A DNA stretch of 64,000 bases from assembly GCF_000198775.1 (NCBI RefSeq), contig NC_014722.1, forward strand, positions 2,362,080 to 2,426,079. The letters are read 5' to 3'. The DNA comes from Mycetohabitans rhizoxinica HKI 454. GTDB lineage: Bacteria; Pseudomonadota; Gammaproteobacteria; Burkholderiales; Burkholderiaceae. This document shows, in pieces, positions 1-9,319 of the stretch (the stretch's first letter is position 1; every line of letters begins with the position of its first letter). Made by a program: the position numbers and the translations under genes. The notes under the pieces are model-generated. The model worked only from the letters and a program-made list of their open reading frames with translations. It had not been told where the DNA came from and did no database searches.

Positions 1-146
1 ATATGACCGTTCGGTGATAGAATGACCTGCTGCATTGCAGCACCTTCGCCGCCGCAAATCGGCGCCGCGATTCGGAAGGCGCGCCAAGCCTTCGCCAAAA
101 CCACCTGCGTTACCAAATGCGGTCCCCATTATCGATGGAGTTACGC

Positions 147-890
147 GTGTCTTCTAGACGCCTCTTGCGCCCGCTGCTGGCTGCACTTCTGGCTGCCAGC
201 GCAGGCATTGCCAGCGCTGCCAAAGGGCAAGCGAACCTGCCGCCTCTGAACTCGATGGAAGCCCGCGTCGCCGCGTGCGCCGCATGCCACGGCGACCGTG
301 GTCAGGGCACCGACAACGACTACTTCCCGCGTCTTGCAGGCAAACCCGCTGAGTATCTCTATAACCAGCTGGTCAATTTCCGCGACGGGCACCGCAAGTA
401 CCCGCCGATGAACTACCTGGTCACGTACCTTTCCGACGATTACCTGCGCAAGATCGCCGAATACTACTCGAAACAACGGCCGCCGTACCCGGCGCCGGCG
501 CAACCGCGCGTCTCGGCGTCGACGCTGGCGCGCGGCAAGCAGATCGTGCTAAACGGCGATCCGGCACGCAACGTGCCCGCGTGTGCAGCGTGCCACGGCA
601 AGACGCTGACCGGCATGGAGCCGGCGATCCCGGGCCTAGTGGGCCTGCATGCTGACTACATCAGCGCACAGCTTGGCGCGTGGCGCTCCGGCGTGCGCCG
701 CGCGAAGGCGCCGGACTGCATGCACACGGTCGCAACCCGGCTCAGCGACGACGACATCGCTGCGGTCGCCCACTGGCTCTCCATGCAACCCGCACCGGCC
801 AACCCAGTGCCAGCGCCGGCCCGCTCGTCAAAGATGCCGCTGCAATGCGGCAGCGAGCCGCAGTCAGCGACAGGAGACACATCGAGATGA
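147..890 (+). CDS. Dihaem cytochrome c (c4-like)
   Basis: Periplasmic electron carrier with two class I cytochrome c domains. A hydrophobic Ala/Leu signal segment (residues about 6-25) precedes two CAACH haem-binding motifs near residues 44-48 and 146-150, the tandem layout of c4-type cytochromes. An in-frame ATG lies at 117, but the GTG at 147 has a GGAG six bases upstream and gives a compact signal peptide, so I prefer it. The stop overlaps the next start (ATGA), so the two cytochromes are probably co-translated and form one electron-transfer module, perhaps serving a membrane-bound dehydrogenase encoded elsewhere. No dehydrogenase subunit is in the window, so the physiological donor is unknown. 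Confidence 0.85.
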   Translation: MSSRRLLRPLLAALLAASAGIASAAKGQANLPPLNSMEARVAACAACHGDRGQGTDNDYFPRLAGKPAEYLYNQLVNFRDGHRKYPPMNYLVTYLSDDYLRKIAEYYSKQRPPYPAPAQPRVSASTLARGKQIVLNGDPARNVPACAACHGKTLTGMEPAIPGLVGLHADYISAQLGAWRSGVRRAKAPDCMHTVATRLSDDDIAAVAHWLSMQPAPANPVPAPARSSKMPLQCGSEPQSATGDTSR

Positions 891-2185
891 AACGCAAGAC
901 TCTTTTTGCGCTGTCGGCCGTTATCGCGGTAGCGGCCGCGGCACTGGTGCCGGTGCTGTGGTCCGGCAGTGACAATATCCACGGCGGCAGCGCGATGGCC
1001 GCGAGCCCGGCCGACCAGGCCGCACTGATCAAGCAAGGCGAATATCTGGCGCGCGCTGGTGATTGCATTGCATGCCACACGGTACGCGGCGGTAAGCCCT
1101 TCGCCGGCGGCTTGCCAATGGCCACGCCGTTCGGCACGATGTACACGCCGAACATCACACCGGACGAGCAGTACGGGATCGGCAAATGGAGTTCAGACGA
1201 CTTCTACCGCGCAATGCACACCGGCCGCGGCAAGAACGGCGAGTTACTGTACCCAGGCTTCCCGTTCACCAGTTACACGAAAGTCACGCGCGCGGACTCG
1301 GATGCCATCTACGCGTATCTACGCTCGGTGGCGCCCGTTGCCCAGCCCAGCCGCGAGCATGAGTTGCGCTTTCCGTTCAACCAGCGCAACATGCTGATCG
1401 GCTGGCGCACGTTGTTCTTCCGCGAGGGCGAATACAAGCCGGATCCGACCAAGTCGGTCGAGTGGAACCGCGGTGCCTACCTAGTCGAGGGGCTGGGCCA
1501 CTGCGGCATGTGCCACACGTCAATCAACGCGCTGGGTGGCTCGAATCAGTCAGCGGCGTTTGCTGGGGGCTTAATCCCGCTGCAGAACTGGTACGCGCCG
1601 TCGCTGACGTCGAACAAGGAAGCGGGCCTGGGCGACTGGGATTTGAAGGACATCTCGGACCTGCTCAAGGTCGGCGTGTCGCAGCGTGGCGCGGTGTTCG
1701 GCCCGATGGCTGAAGTCGTGCACAACAGCCTGCAGCACATGACCGACGACGATATCCGAGCGATCTCGACGTATTTAAAGACGATTCCGCAGAAGAAAGA
1801 AGCACCGGAGACGATACAACTGGAAACATCTGTCGCGTTCGGCAAGGAACTGTTCGAGCAAGGCAAGCAGATCTACAACGATCAATGCGCGCAGTGCCAT
1901 GCGGAAAATGGTCTTGGCTATCCGCCGCACTTCCCGCCGCTTGCGAACAACCAGTCGGTGCAGATGCAGTCGGCAGTGAATCCGATCCGCATGGTGCTCA
2001 ATGGTGGCTATCCGCCGAGCACGCACGCCAATCCTGAGCCGTACGGCATGCCGCCGTTCGCGCACTCGATGTCGGATCAGGAAGTCGCCGCAGTGGTCAC
2101 GTATCTGCGCATGGCATGGGGCAACAAGGGCACGCCAGTGTCACCGCAGCAGGTCAACGAACTGCGTTCCGCGCCGCTCGACTGA
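887..2185 (+). CDS. Trihaem cytochrome c, dehydrogenase-subunit type
   Basis: 432-residue protein with an N-terminal membrane or signal segment (residues about 5-25) and three haem c motifs: CIACH (60-64), CGMCH (206-210) and CAQCH (334-338). Three class I domains in one chain of this length is the layout of the cytochrome subunit of membrane alcohol, gluconate or sorbitol dehydrogenases, which passes electrons from the periplasmic dehydrogenase to ubiquinone. It overlaps the preceding dihaem cytochrome by four bases (ATGA), so the two should be made in a fixed ratio. No flavin or quinoprotein catalytic subunit is adjacent; it may act as a stand-alone carrier for a terminal oxidase. The substrate is not deducible. 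Confidence 0.85.
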   Translation: MKRKTLFALSAVIAVAAAALVPVLWSGSDNIHGGSAMAASPADQAALIKQGEYLARAGDCIACHTVRGGKPFAGGLPMATPFGTMYTPNITPDEQYGIGKWSSDDFYRAMHTGRGKNGELLYPGFPFTSYTKVTRADSDAIYAYLRSVAPVAQPSREHELRFPFNQRNMLIGWRTLFFREGEYKPDPTKSVEWNRGAYLVEGLGHCGMCHTSINALGGSNQSAAFAGGLIPLQNWYAPSLTSNKEAGLGDWDLKDISDLLKVGVSQRGAVFGPMAEVVHNSLQHMTDDDIRAISTYLKTIPQKKEAPETIQLETSVAFGKELFEQGKQIYNDQCAQCHAENGLGYPPHFPPLANNQSVQMQSAVNPIRMVLNGGYPPSTHANPEPYGMPPFAHSMSDQEVAAVVTYLRMAWGNKGTPVSPQQVNELRSAPLD

Positions 2186-2207
2186 TCCCACGCGAATCTC
2201 CGATCTC

Positions 2208-2248
2208 AGGGCGCGGCCGGAACCACGGGCTGCGCCCTTTGTCTTTGT
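2208..2248 (+). terminator. Probable intrinsic terminator after cytochrome genes
   Basis: A 7-bp inverted repeat (AGGGCGC at 2208-2214, GCGCCCT at 2232-2238) is followed directly by a T-rich tract. It lies 22 bases after the stop of the trihaem cytochrome and before rhlE. The loop is long (17 bases) and itself GC-rich, so the strength is uncertain. Confidence 0.5.
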
Positions 2249-2356
2249 TATCACGCTGTTGTACTTACGCGGGGCATCGCGACAGTCGGCCTGCCCTCGC
2301 ATCTTCAGACTTTCACTGCACTGGTTCGCGACTGATGCGCGTTTCGCGCCGAACTG

Positions 2357-4024
2357 GTGACGACACCATCCAACATGTCATTTAATTCTCTCGGCTTGTC
2401 CGAACCTCTGGTTCGCGCAGTCAACGAACTCGGCTACACGACGCCGACACCGATCCAGCGGCAAGCCATTCCGGCCGTGCTCGGCGGCGGCGACTTGCTG
2501 GCCGGCGCGCAAACCGGCACCGGCAAGACTGCCGGCTTCACGCTGCCGATCCTGGAAAGACTATCCCATTCGCGCGCGACATCGGGCAAAATACCGGTTC
2601 GCGCACTGATCCTGACGCCGACACGCGAATTGGCCGCGCAAGTCGAGCAAAGCGTGCGCGAATACGGCAAGTACCTCAAGCTGCGCTCGACGGTCATGTT
2701 CGGCGGCGTCGGCATTAACCCGCAAATCGACGCGCTGCGGCGCGGCGTCGATATCGTCGTGGCCACGCCTGGACGATTACTAGATCACCTTCAGCAGCGC
2801 ACAATCGACTTGAGCAGCCTGCAGATCCTGGTGCTCGACGAGGCTGACCGGATGCTGGATATGGGCTTCATCCACGACATCAAGCGGGTGCTCAAGTATC
2901 TGCCTTCACAGCGCCAAAACCTGCTGTTTTCGGCGACGTTCTCCGACGAGATCAAGGCGCTCGCGGACAACCTGCTCGATTCACCAGCGCTAATCGAGGT
3001 GGCCCGTCGCAATACCACCGCCGAGACGGTCACCCAAACGATCTATCCGGTCGATCGCGACCGCAAGCGCGAGCTACTCACGCATTTGATCAAGGCGCAC
3101 AACTGGTTTCAGGTGCTCGTGTTCACGCGCACCAAGCACGGCGCAAACCGGCTCGCCGAACAGTTGACGAAGGATGGCATCAGCGCCCTGGCTATCCACG
3201 GCAACAAAAGCCAGGCGGCCCGGACCCGGGCATTGTCAGAATTCAAGGACGGCACGCTGCAAGTGTTAGTCGCTACCGACATCGCAGCGCGCGGCATCGA
3301 CATCGACCAATTGCCGCACGTGGTGAATTTCGACCTGCCGAATGTTCCGGAAGATTACGTGCACCGTATCGGCCGAACAGGCCGCGCGGGCGCGACGGGC
3401 GAGGCCATATCGCTGGTCTGCATCGACGAGCATCAATTGCTGACGGACATTGAACGCCTGATCAAGCGTACGCTGCCGCGCGAAGTCATTGCCGGCTTCG
3501 AACCGGATCCCAATGCGAAGCCGGAGCCAATCCAGCGGCGCAGCCAGCCGGCGCGCGGTGCGGGGCCACGCGAACCCCGTCGCGCCGGCATCAAGCCACA
3601 GGCTGGCCAAGCGGCGAAACCATCAGCGGCGCCAGCGGCCAAACCCCGCACAGGGACAGTGACTAAGCGAGGGTTAGCGACCAAGTCAGGGGCAGCCGCC
3701 AAGTCACAACCGGCGGCGCCAGCCAGGTCGCCGGCAGGAGCAGCCGCCAACGCGCGGCCCGCACAGGCGGGCAAATCCCCGGCGACACACGCTGCGAAAC
3801 CGGGCGCCGCACCAGCAGGCAAGCGCTCTGGCGCGGCGCCCCAGACCGCGCCAGAGCGACATCGCGAAGCGACCCCTCCCGCGTCGCACGGTGGCCGTGA
3901 CAAACGAATGGCGCAAGCACAGGATCGTGACGCACGGCAGCCGCGCGCATCCGAATCATCGCCACGGCGCAACGGCGGCCCGGGTGCGCTACTCGGCGGC
4001 GGCACCAAGGGCTCATCGCGCTAG
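2357..4024 (+). CDS. rhlE: DEAD-box ATP-dependent RNA helicase RhlE
   Basis: ATP-dependent RNA unwinding enzyme involved in ribosome assembly and RNA turnover. The motifs appear in order: Q-motif region with PTPIQ, Walker [26 protein letters not shown], and in the second RecA domain ARGIDI and HRIGRTGR. The core ends near residue 380 and is followed by about 170 residues of low-complexity Ala/Pro/Lys/Arg sequence, the basic tail seen in beta-proteobacterial RhlE, which probably binds RNA. GTG at 2357 gives an MTTPSN start; ATG at 2375 is the alternative. The 3' end overlaps the convergent gene at 4021 by four bases. Confidence 0.95.
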   Translation: MTTPSNMSFNSLGLSEPLVRAVNELGYTTPTPIQRQAIPAVLGGGDLLAGAQTGTGKTAGFTLPILERLSHSRATSGKIPVRALILTPTRELAAQVEQSVREYGKYLKLRSTVMFGGVGINPQIDALRRGVDIVVATPGRLLDHLQQRTIDLSSLQILVLDEADRMLDMGFIHDIKRVLKYLPSQRQNLLFSATFSDEIKALADNLLDSPALIEVARRNTTAETVTQTIYPVDRDRKRELLTHLIKAHNWFQVLVFTRTKHGANRLAEQLTKDGISALAIHGNKSQAARTRALSEFKDGTLQVLVATDIAARGIDIDQLPHVVNFDLPNVPEDYVHRIGRTGRAGATGEAISLVCIDEHQLLTDIERLIKRTLPREVIAGFEPDPNAKPEPIQRRSQPARGAGPREPRRAGIKPQAGQAAKPSAAPAAKPRTGTVTKRGLATKSGAAAKSQPAAPARSPAGAAANARPAQAGKSPATHAAKPGAAPAGKRSGAAPQTAPERHREATPPASHGGRDKRMAQAQDRDARQPRASESSPRRNGGPGALLGGGTKGSSR

Positions 4025-4518
4025 TCGTGTGCGAGCATCGACCGGATTTGCGCGTCCCAACGCGCAAGCACGGCAGCGCGCGCGGGCTCAAGCAGCTCGA
4101 ACGTGACGCCGGTCACGAGTTGCGCATAGTCGACGCGCTGCCATTGTGCCGCCTCCAGCACGGCGTCGAACACGGTCAGCGTCGTCGCGTCCTGCCGGCG
4201 CGGCGTGCTCACACCCAGGCGCACCTGATACCACGCGTGCTCGAAAACGAACTCGAGCAGTGCGTTGCCGCCGGCGGTAAGCGCCCGCGCGGTACGGGAC
4301 TGCGGCCACAGCGCGAACCGCACACCGTGGGAATCAGGCACGACGATTTCGCCCACGCTGAGCAGCGACGTGCAAGGCCAGCGGAGCGGATCGACGGCGA
4401 TCAATGAGGCCGCAAACGACGCCTTGTCATGCAAATGCGTGCCATCAAACCAGGCGCGCAGCACATCGGGCCACTCATCGAATGTGCCCCGTATCAGCGC
4501 GGTCTGCCGATCCGTCAT
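4021..4518 (-). CDS. Conserved hypothetical protein
   Basis: 165-residue protein with no signal peptide, membrane segment or catalytic motif that I recognise. It is rich in Trp, Ala and Leu and looks like a small globular cytosolic protein; a beta-barrel FMN-binding fold is possible but not supported by any motif I can point to. The ATG at 4518 is preceded by GGAGAAG at good spacing. It is convergent with rhlE and overlaps its stop by four bases, so the pair may interfere or share bidirectional termination. Confidence 0.6.
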   Translation of the reverse strand: MTDRQTALIRGTFDEWPDVLRAWFDGTHLHDKASFAASLIAVDPLRWPCTSLLSVGEIVVPDSHGVRFALWPQSRTARALTAGGNALLEFVFEHAWYQVRLGVSTPRRQDATTLTVFDAVLEAAQWQRVDYAQLVTGVTFELLEPARAAVLARWDAQIRSMLAHD

Positions 4519-4541
4519 CGTCTTCTCCAAGTCATGAACGA

Positions 4542-4562
4542 CGGCCCGCGCGCAGCGGGCCG
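4542..4562 (-). terminator. GC hairpin between two minus-strand genes
   Basis: Perfect 8-bp inverted repeat (CGGCCCGC / GCGGGCCG) with a 5-base loop, 34 bases after the stop of the ferritin-like gene. No clear U-tract follows, so it may act as an mRNA-stabilising 3' hairpin or a weak terminator. Confidence 0.35.
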
Positions 4563-4595
4563 CCCGTGATCGTCAACTAAGCGCCGCCGTACTAG

Positions 4596-5423
4596 CTAGC
4601 GAAAGAACACGTGCTGCGTGATCTTGGCCAGCGGATAATGCACGCCGGGTTGGATCTTCGCAGGCAGGTCGAGCGGCTTGAGCAGCATCTTCACGCACAT
4701 GTCGGCCGACATGTGCCTGCGTACCAGTGTGTTCACGCGCGCCACCTTTTCCCGCATGTAGGCGCTGTTGCGAACCTGCGCAGGATATCTGACCGCAAAC
4801 ACATGTCGCAACGCGATCTCTGAATCTTCGTTCTTGATTTCCATCACGCGGCGCATCAGCGCGCCGAGCACCGCAAGGCGGCCATTACCCTCGATCTGGT
4901 TGTACTTCTTGAAAAACCTGAAAAAGTACTTGTAATGCCGCACCTCGTCACTACGAATGTTGTCAGTGATCTGCTTGAGCACCGGCTCGTCTGAGCACTC
5001 GTTGATCGCACGATACAACGTGGCCGTACCGGTCTCCACCACACAGCGTGCGACCATTTCCAGCGCCCGGGTCTTTTCGAACTCTTCCAGCGAGCACGTT
5101 TTCGAATACTCATCAAAAAAATGTTCAAATGCCAGATCCCAATCGAACTCTGGCCAAACATAATTGATATAGGCCTTCAGCGCGCGGCCGTGCTGCAACT
5201 CCTCGTGTTCCCAATGCTGGTTCAGCCAACCGGACACTTCTGGGTCGCCATCGAAGAACGCGCTGAGGTTACTGGTATACAAATCCGAGCCGCTTTCAAT
5301 AAACGACGCCGCGCATAACAGCAGCAGCAAATCCTCGTTCACAGCGGCGCGCGAACGATCGATCCGCGACAAATCGATATCCTCGATACGCCACGGCAAC
5401 ACAGTTTGAGTGTCGGTTTGCAT
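4596..5423 (-). CDS. Ferritin-like di-iron protein
   Basis: 275-residue mostly helical protein with carboxylate/histidine patterns of ferritin-like di-iron proteins: HEELQH near residue 75 and DEVRH near residue 165, plus Glu residues in the intervening helices (EMVARCVVE). The family includes ferritins, rubrerythrins and di-iron oxygenases; the sequence does not tell me whether this one stores iron or oxidises a substrate. Upstream in-frame codons exist to 5507, but the ATG at 5423 has a strong GGAGG six bases away. It sits alone, divergent from glpR, with a 265-bp shared intergenic region. Confidence 0.7.
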   Translation of the reverse strand: MQTDTQTVLPWRIEDIDLSRIDRSRAAVNEDLLLLLCAASFIESGSDLYTSNLSAFFDGDPEVSGWLNQHWEHEELQHGRALKAYINYVWPEFDWDLAFEHFFDEYSKTCSLEEFEKTRALEMVARCVVETGTATLYRAINECSDEPVLKQITDNIRSDEVRHYKYFFRFFKKYNQIEGNGRLAVLGALMRRVMEIKNEDSEIALRHVFAVRYPAQVRNSAYMREKVARVNTLVRRHMSADMCVKMLLKPLDLPAKIQPGVHYPLAKITQHVFFR

Positions 5424-5688
5424 TTTTTCCTCCGAAGCCTGCGCCCCGGCATGCCTGCGCCCCTGCTCGCAGTCCTTGATCCGGGTATCGGTTCGCGACT
5501 TCTGCATGACCTACGTAGTATCGGTTGCAGTTTAACGTGCCGCGCCCGACTCTGCTGACCTGGAACAGACCGGGCATTCGCCCAGGCAGTTCCGATAGCC
5601 CGTGTCAAAAAGAACAATCGCTATATATCGTGTGCGGGCCTTTACAATACGCGGAACCGGACCGCTTCGCGACCATGCTGACAAGAAC

Positions 5689-6468
5689 ATGACCCCAGAC
5701 CTGCGCATCACGTTGAATGCACGCCAGCAGGAATTGCTCGATTGCGTTCAGCACGAAGGCTTCGTCACTGTCGAGAACCTTGCTGCACGCTTTCACGTCA
5801 CGCCGCAGACGATCCGGCGCGACGTGAACTGGCTCGCCGAAATGAATTTGCTGCGCCGCCACCATGGCGGAGTCACGTTGCCCACCAGTTCGGAAAACGT
5901 GTCGTACACCGCGCGCCAACGCATGTTCCACGAGGAGAAGCGGCGCATCGCCGCACTCGCCGCCAGCCATATTCCAGACCAGGCGTCACTGTTCATCAAT
6001 CTGGGCACAACGACCGAGGAAGTGGCGCGTGCGCTAAATCGCCATCGCGGCCTGCGCGTGATCACCAACAACTTGAACGTCGCGGCGGTCATGAGCGGCT
6101 ATGCCGAATGCGAGGTGCTCGTCACCGGTGGCATCGTCCGTCCGTGGGACCAGGGCGTGGTCGGCGAGATGGCGATCGATTTCATCCGCCAATTCAAGGT
6201 TGACTATGCGTTAATCGGCATCTCGAGCATCGAACTGGACGGCACGCTGCGCGACTTCGATACACGCGAGGTTAGGGTGGCAGAGGCCATTATCGAGCAC
6301 GCACGCAGCGTGTTCCTGGTGGCGGACCATTCGAAGTTCGGGCGCCCCGCGCTGGTGCGCCTTGGCCATTTGAGCCAGGTCGACGCGCTGTTCACCGACG
6401 CGCCGACACCCAGTGAGATGGCAGAGGTCATTCTGGCGGCGAGCACCGACGTTCACGTCGCCGGTTAA
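5689..6468 (+). CDS. glpR: Glycerol regulon repressor GlpR (DeoR family)
   Basis: DeoR-family repressor of 259 residues. The N-terminal winged helix-turn-helix reads LAARFHVTPQTIRRDVN; the C-terminal sugar-phosphate isomerase-like sensor domain carries NLGTTTEEVA and ITNNLNVA and ends with the family's D-x-S-K-F segment. The family repressor responds to glycerol-3-phosphate and controls glp genes. Placement upstream of glpD and glpK supports the assignment. The reading frame is open further 5' (to 5602), but the ATG at 5689 gives the usual family length. About 1.2 kb containing a dead receptor fragment and a tandem repeat now separates it from glpD. Confidence 0.9.
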   Translation: MTPDLRITLNARQQELLDCVQHEGFVTVENLAARFHVTPQTIRRDVNWLAEMNLLRRHHGGVTLPTSSENVSYTARQRMFHEEKRRIAALAASHIPDQASLFINLGTTTEEVARALNRHRGLRVITNNLNVAAVMSGYAECEVLVTGGIVRPWDQGVVGEMAIDFIRQFKVDYALIGISSIELDGTLRDFDTREVRVAEAIIEHARSVFLVADHSKFGRPALVRLGHLSQVDALFTDAPTPSEMAEVILAASTDVHVAG

Positions 6469-6715
6469 ACACGGCAACGCGCGCCACAAGCATTTCACGA
6501 TTGCATGAGCGCCGTCGCCCGGTTTGCTTGTCAATCACTTTCGATGGTGCGCCGCAAGTTGCAACGCTGCAATGCTCGACTAGAATGCAAATTCCCGGGG
6601 TTCATGGTGCGCGTGGCCGCCACGCATACCGCGAGCGCCAGGAAGCCTGCCCACCCGGGCCTGTCAGCCGATTCGGCGCCCGTTGCCGAAGGGTTCGCCA
6701 TGATCGCTGAGCCGG

Positions 6716-7268
6716 TTCTCTGGAGAACAACGATGCCTATAGTGCGTAGGCCAGCTATTTGTCCGCGCGCGGCCTGCAGATCGATTGGCAAAACGGCTAT
6801 CGGATCGATGGGATGCCGTTCATCAGCTACGGCATTACACTGCCCTACGAGCAACTGGAGCGCATCGAACTGCAAAAGGGGCTAGCTGGCTTCATGCAGG
6901 GCTTCGCCGCCCCCGGCGGGATCGTCAACCACGTCACCAAGAAGCCTACTGACACGCCCGTGCGCAGCGTGGACATCGGCTACGGCTCGGATAACATATG
7001 GCGCGAGCATGCCGACTTTGGCAGCCGTTTCGGGCTCGACGAGCGCTTCAGCTACCGCTTCAATGCGACACACGAGGAAGGCAAGACTTATACGGGCGGA
7101 TCGGTGAACCGCGATACCGTGTCTACGGCACTGGATGCACGGCTAACCCGCGAGATCACATGGAGCTTTGCTGCGCTGTACCAGAAGCGCCGCGCGCGCA
7201 TGCTTCAGCACGGCACCCGCCTCGCCGCCAGCGCTGCCACGGGCGCGCCCGAGCGTCGAGGACCGTAA
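6716..7268 (+). pseudogene. TonB-dependent siderophore receptor remnant
   Basis: Fragment of the plug domain and first barrel strands of a TonB-dependent receptor: SARGLQIDWQNGYRIDGMPF, then the plug motif ERIELQKGLAGF, PGGIVNHVTKKPTD and a barrel-like YRFNATHEEGKTY. It lacks a signal peptide, the TonB box and most of the barrel, and an in-frame TAG interrupts it at about 6747, so it cannot make a receptor. The reading frame ends at 7268. Intact members import ferric siderophores. This copy is decayed and sits between glpR and glpD, where it is not part of the glycerol regulon. Confidence 0.75.
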
Positions 7269-7331
7269 ACACAGCCACTGGGGCATCATTTCGGTGACGC
7301 CCAACTCGCCACGCCAGCGGCTCACATCACC

Positions 7332-7526
7332 CAGTGGCTGAACACCACCCCAGCGTCGGACACCATCCGGCGGCTGGGCACCATTCCAACGTCGAACATC
7401 ACCCGGCGGTCAGGCACCCTCCCAGCATCAAACATCACCCGGCGACTGGGCACCCTCCCAGCGTCGAACATCACTCGGCGGCCAAGCACCCTCCCAGCAT
7501 CAAACATCACGCGGCGGCTAGGCATG
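7332..7526. repeat. 36-bp tandem repeat array
   Basis: Unit starting CGGCGGCTGGGCACC, with copies beginning at 7368, 7404, 7440 and 7476, a degenerate first unit at 7332 and a partial last one at 7512. Copies differ at a few positions, and alternate copies (7404 and 7476) resemble each other more than their neighbours, hinting at duplication of a two-unit block. The period is a multiple of three, so every frame encodes a 12-residue repeat, but no convincing gene covers it. There are no spacers, so it is not a CRISPR. The rest of 7269-7708 holds nothing I recognise apart from AT-rich sequence at 7575-7640 that may hold the glpD promoter. Confidence 0.85.
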
Positions 7527-7708
7527 TGTGCCGAACATCTCTTCCGTTGCCCGGGCGCCCATCGTTCTGTCACCTATTTTAATTTCTTGATACTTTTAAG
7601 TTTATTCGCTAAATTTTCGTTTACGAACATTTAATGTTGTTAAACGCGCATAGGCAAGGACACAGCGCGCGGACCGCGCAGCGGTGCCGTGACATTCGGA
7701 GGGATAAG

Positions 7709-9268
7709 GTGGACAAAACGGATCACTACGATCTACTGGTCGTCGGCGGCGGCATCAATGGCGCGGGCATTGCGCGAGACGCGACAGGGCGTGGACTAAA
7801 GGTGCTGCTATGCGAGCAAGACGACCTTGCGGCGCACACGTCCTCGGCCAGCACGAAGCTGATCCATGGCGGGCTGCGCTATCTCGAATACTACGAGTTC
7901 GGACTGGTCAGGAAAGCGCTACAAGAGCGCGAAGTTCTGCTACGCGCCGCGCCGCACATCATTCGCCCGTTGCGTTTCGTGATGCCGCACATGCCGCACC
8001 TGCGCCCGGCATGGCTAATCCGCGCCGGGCTGTTCTTGTACGACCACCTCGCCCGGCGCGAGATGCTACCCGGCTCAGAAGGCATCGACTTGCGCACCCA
8101 TCCGTGCGGCACGCCGCTGGTGGACTCGATCACGCGCGGCTTCGTCTATTCGGACGGCTGGGTCGACGATGCGCGCCTGGTCGTGCTCAACGCGCTCGAC
8201 GCGCAGCTTCGCGGCGCGACAATCTTAACGCGCACGCGGCTGGTGAGCGCACAGCGCAGCGGCTCGTCGTGGGACGCGCAACTGCGTTCACGCGACGGAC
8301 GGCTGCAACAGGTTCGCGCGCGCGCCATCGCCAATGCCGCGGGTCCGTGGGTCGGCGAGTTGCTGACCGACACGTTGAAGCTGAGCGCGCAGCATCGTGT
8401 CCGACTCGTCAAGGGCAGTCACATCGTTACACGCAAGCTGTTCGATCATGATTTCGCGTATATCTTCCAGAACCCCGACAAGCGCATCATCTTCGCGATT
8501 CCCTATCAGAAAGACTTTACGCTGATCGGCACGACCGACGTCGAATACCATGACGACGCCTCGCGCGTGCAGATCGACGAGAGCGAAGTCGCGTACCTGT
8601 GCGAATCGGTGAACCGCTATTTCAAGCGCTCGATCGCGCGTACCGACGTGGTATGGACGTACGCGGGGGTTCGCCCGCTACTGGAGAACGACGAAAGCGC
8701 CGCTGCGTCGGCAGTCACGCGCGACTACCGCTTGGACCTGGACATGCCCCCGGGGCAGGCGCCGATCCTATCGGTGTTCGGTGGCAAGATCACGACGTTC
8801 CGCAAGCTCGCCGAAGAAGCGCTGGACCGCCTCAGCGGGCCGCTGGCGATCACGCAACCGGCCTGGACTCACGATGCGCCCCTGCCCGGCGGCGATATCG
8901 CCGGCTCGAACTTTGCGGCGTTCGCCGAGCAATTCGCGGCGCGTCATCGGTGGCTGCCCGACTCGCTTGCACTGCGCTACGCGCACGCGTATGGCACGCG
9001 CGTCGAGCGGTTGCTGCGCGGCGCGAAAGGGCTGTTCGACCTAGGCGCGGAAATTGCACCCGGGTTGTATGAAGCCGAATTGCGCTACTTGCATGACGAG
9101 GAATGGGCGTGCAGCGCGGACGACGTGCTGTGGCGCCGCTCCAAGGTGGGCCTACGACTGGACGCCCAGGCAGTAGGCAACGTGCGGGCTTGGTTCGAGC
9201 GATTCGGCGGCGATGCGCATGCCGCTGCCGAACCCAATGCGCGCCTCGCCCGCGCGGTTCACGTGTAA
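7709..9268 (+). CDS. glpD: Aerobic glycerol-3-phosphate dehydrogenase
   Basis: FAD-dependent, membrane-associated enzyme that oxidises glycerol-3-phosphate to dihydroxyacetone phosphate and passes electrons to ubiquinone. The N-terminal dinucleotide-binding motif VVGGGINGAGIARDATGRG is followed by SSASTKLIHGGLRYLE, the GlpD signature, and later IGTTDVEY and FGGKITTFRKLAEEA. The GTG at 7709 has GGAGGG upstream and gives 519 residues, the usual length; the open frame runs further 5' to 7634 without a good ribosome site. It lies 51 bases upstream of glpK, so the two form an operon. Confidence 0.95.
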   Translation: MDKTDHYDLLVVGGGINGAGIARDATGRGLKVLLCEQDDLAAHTSSASTKLIHGGLRYLEYYEFGLVRKALQEREVLLRAAPHIIRPLRFVMPHMPHLRPAWLIRAGLFLYDHLARREMLPGSEGIDLRTHPCGTPLVDSITRGFVYSDGWVDDARLVVLNALDAQLRGATILTRTRLVSAQRSGSSWDAQLRSRDGRLQQVRARAIANAAGPWVGELLTDTLKLSAQHRVRLVKGSHIVTRKLFDHDFAYIFQNPDKRIIFAIPYQKDFTLIGTTDVEYHDDASRVQIDESEVAYLCESVNRYFKRSIARTDVVWTYAGVRPLLENDESAAASAVTRDYRLDLDMPPGQAPILSVFGGKITTFRKLAEEALDRLSGPLAITQPAWTHDAPLPGGDIAGSNFAAFAEQFAARHRWLPDSLALRYAHAYGTRVERLLRGAKGLFDLGAEIAPGLYEAELRYLHDEEWACSADDVLWRRSKVGLRLDAQAVGNVRAWFERFGGDAHAAAEPNARLARAVHV

Positions 9269-9319
9269 CCTGGCCAGCGGCCTGGCGCCGCGGGCAATAG
9301 AAAGCTCGAGGAGACGCCA

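Noticed and set aside
7332..7526. Possible CRISPR array
   Set aside because: Units are contiguous and diverged; there are no unique spacers and no cas genes nearby.
7322..7582. Open reading frames on both strands over the 36-bp repeat
   Set aside because: They exist because the period is a multiple of three; composition is repetitive, no ribosome site, no known domain.
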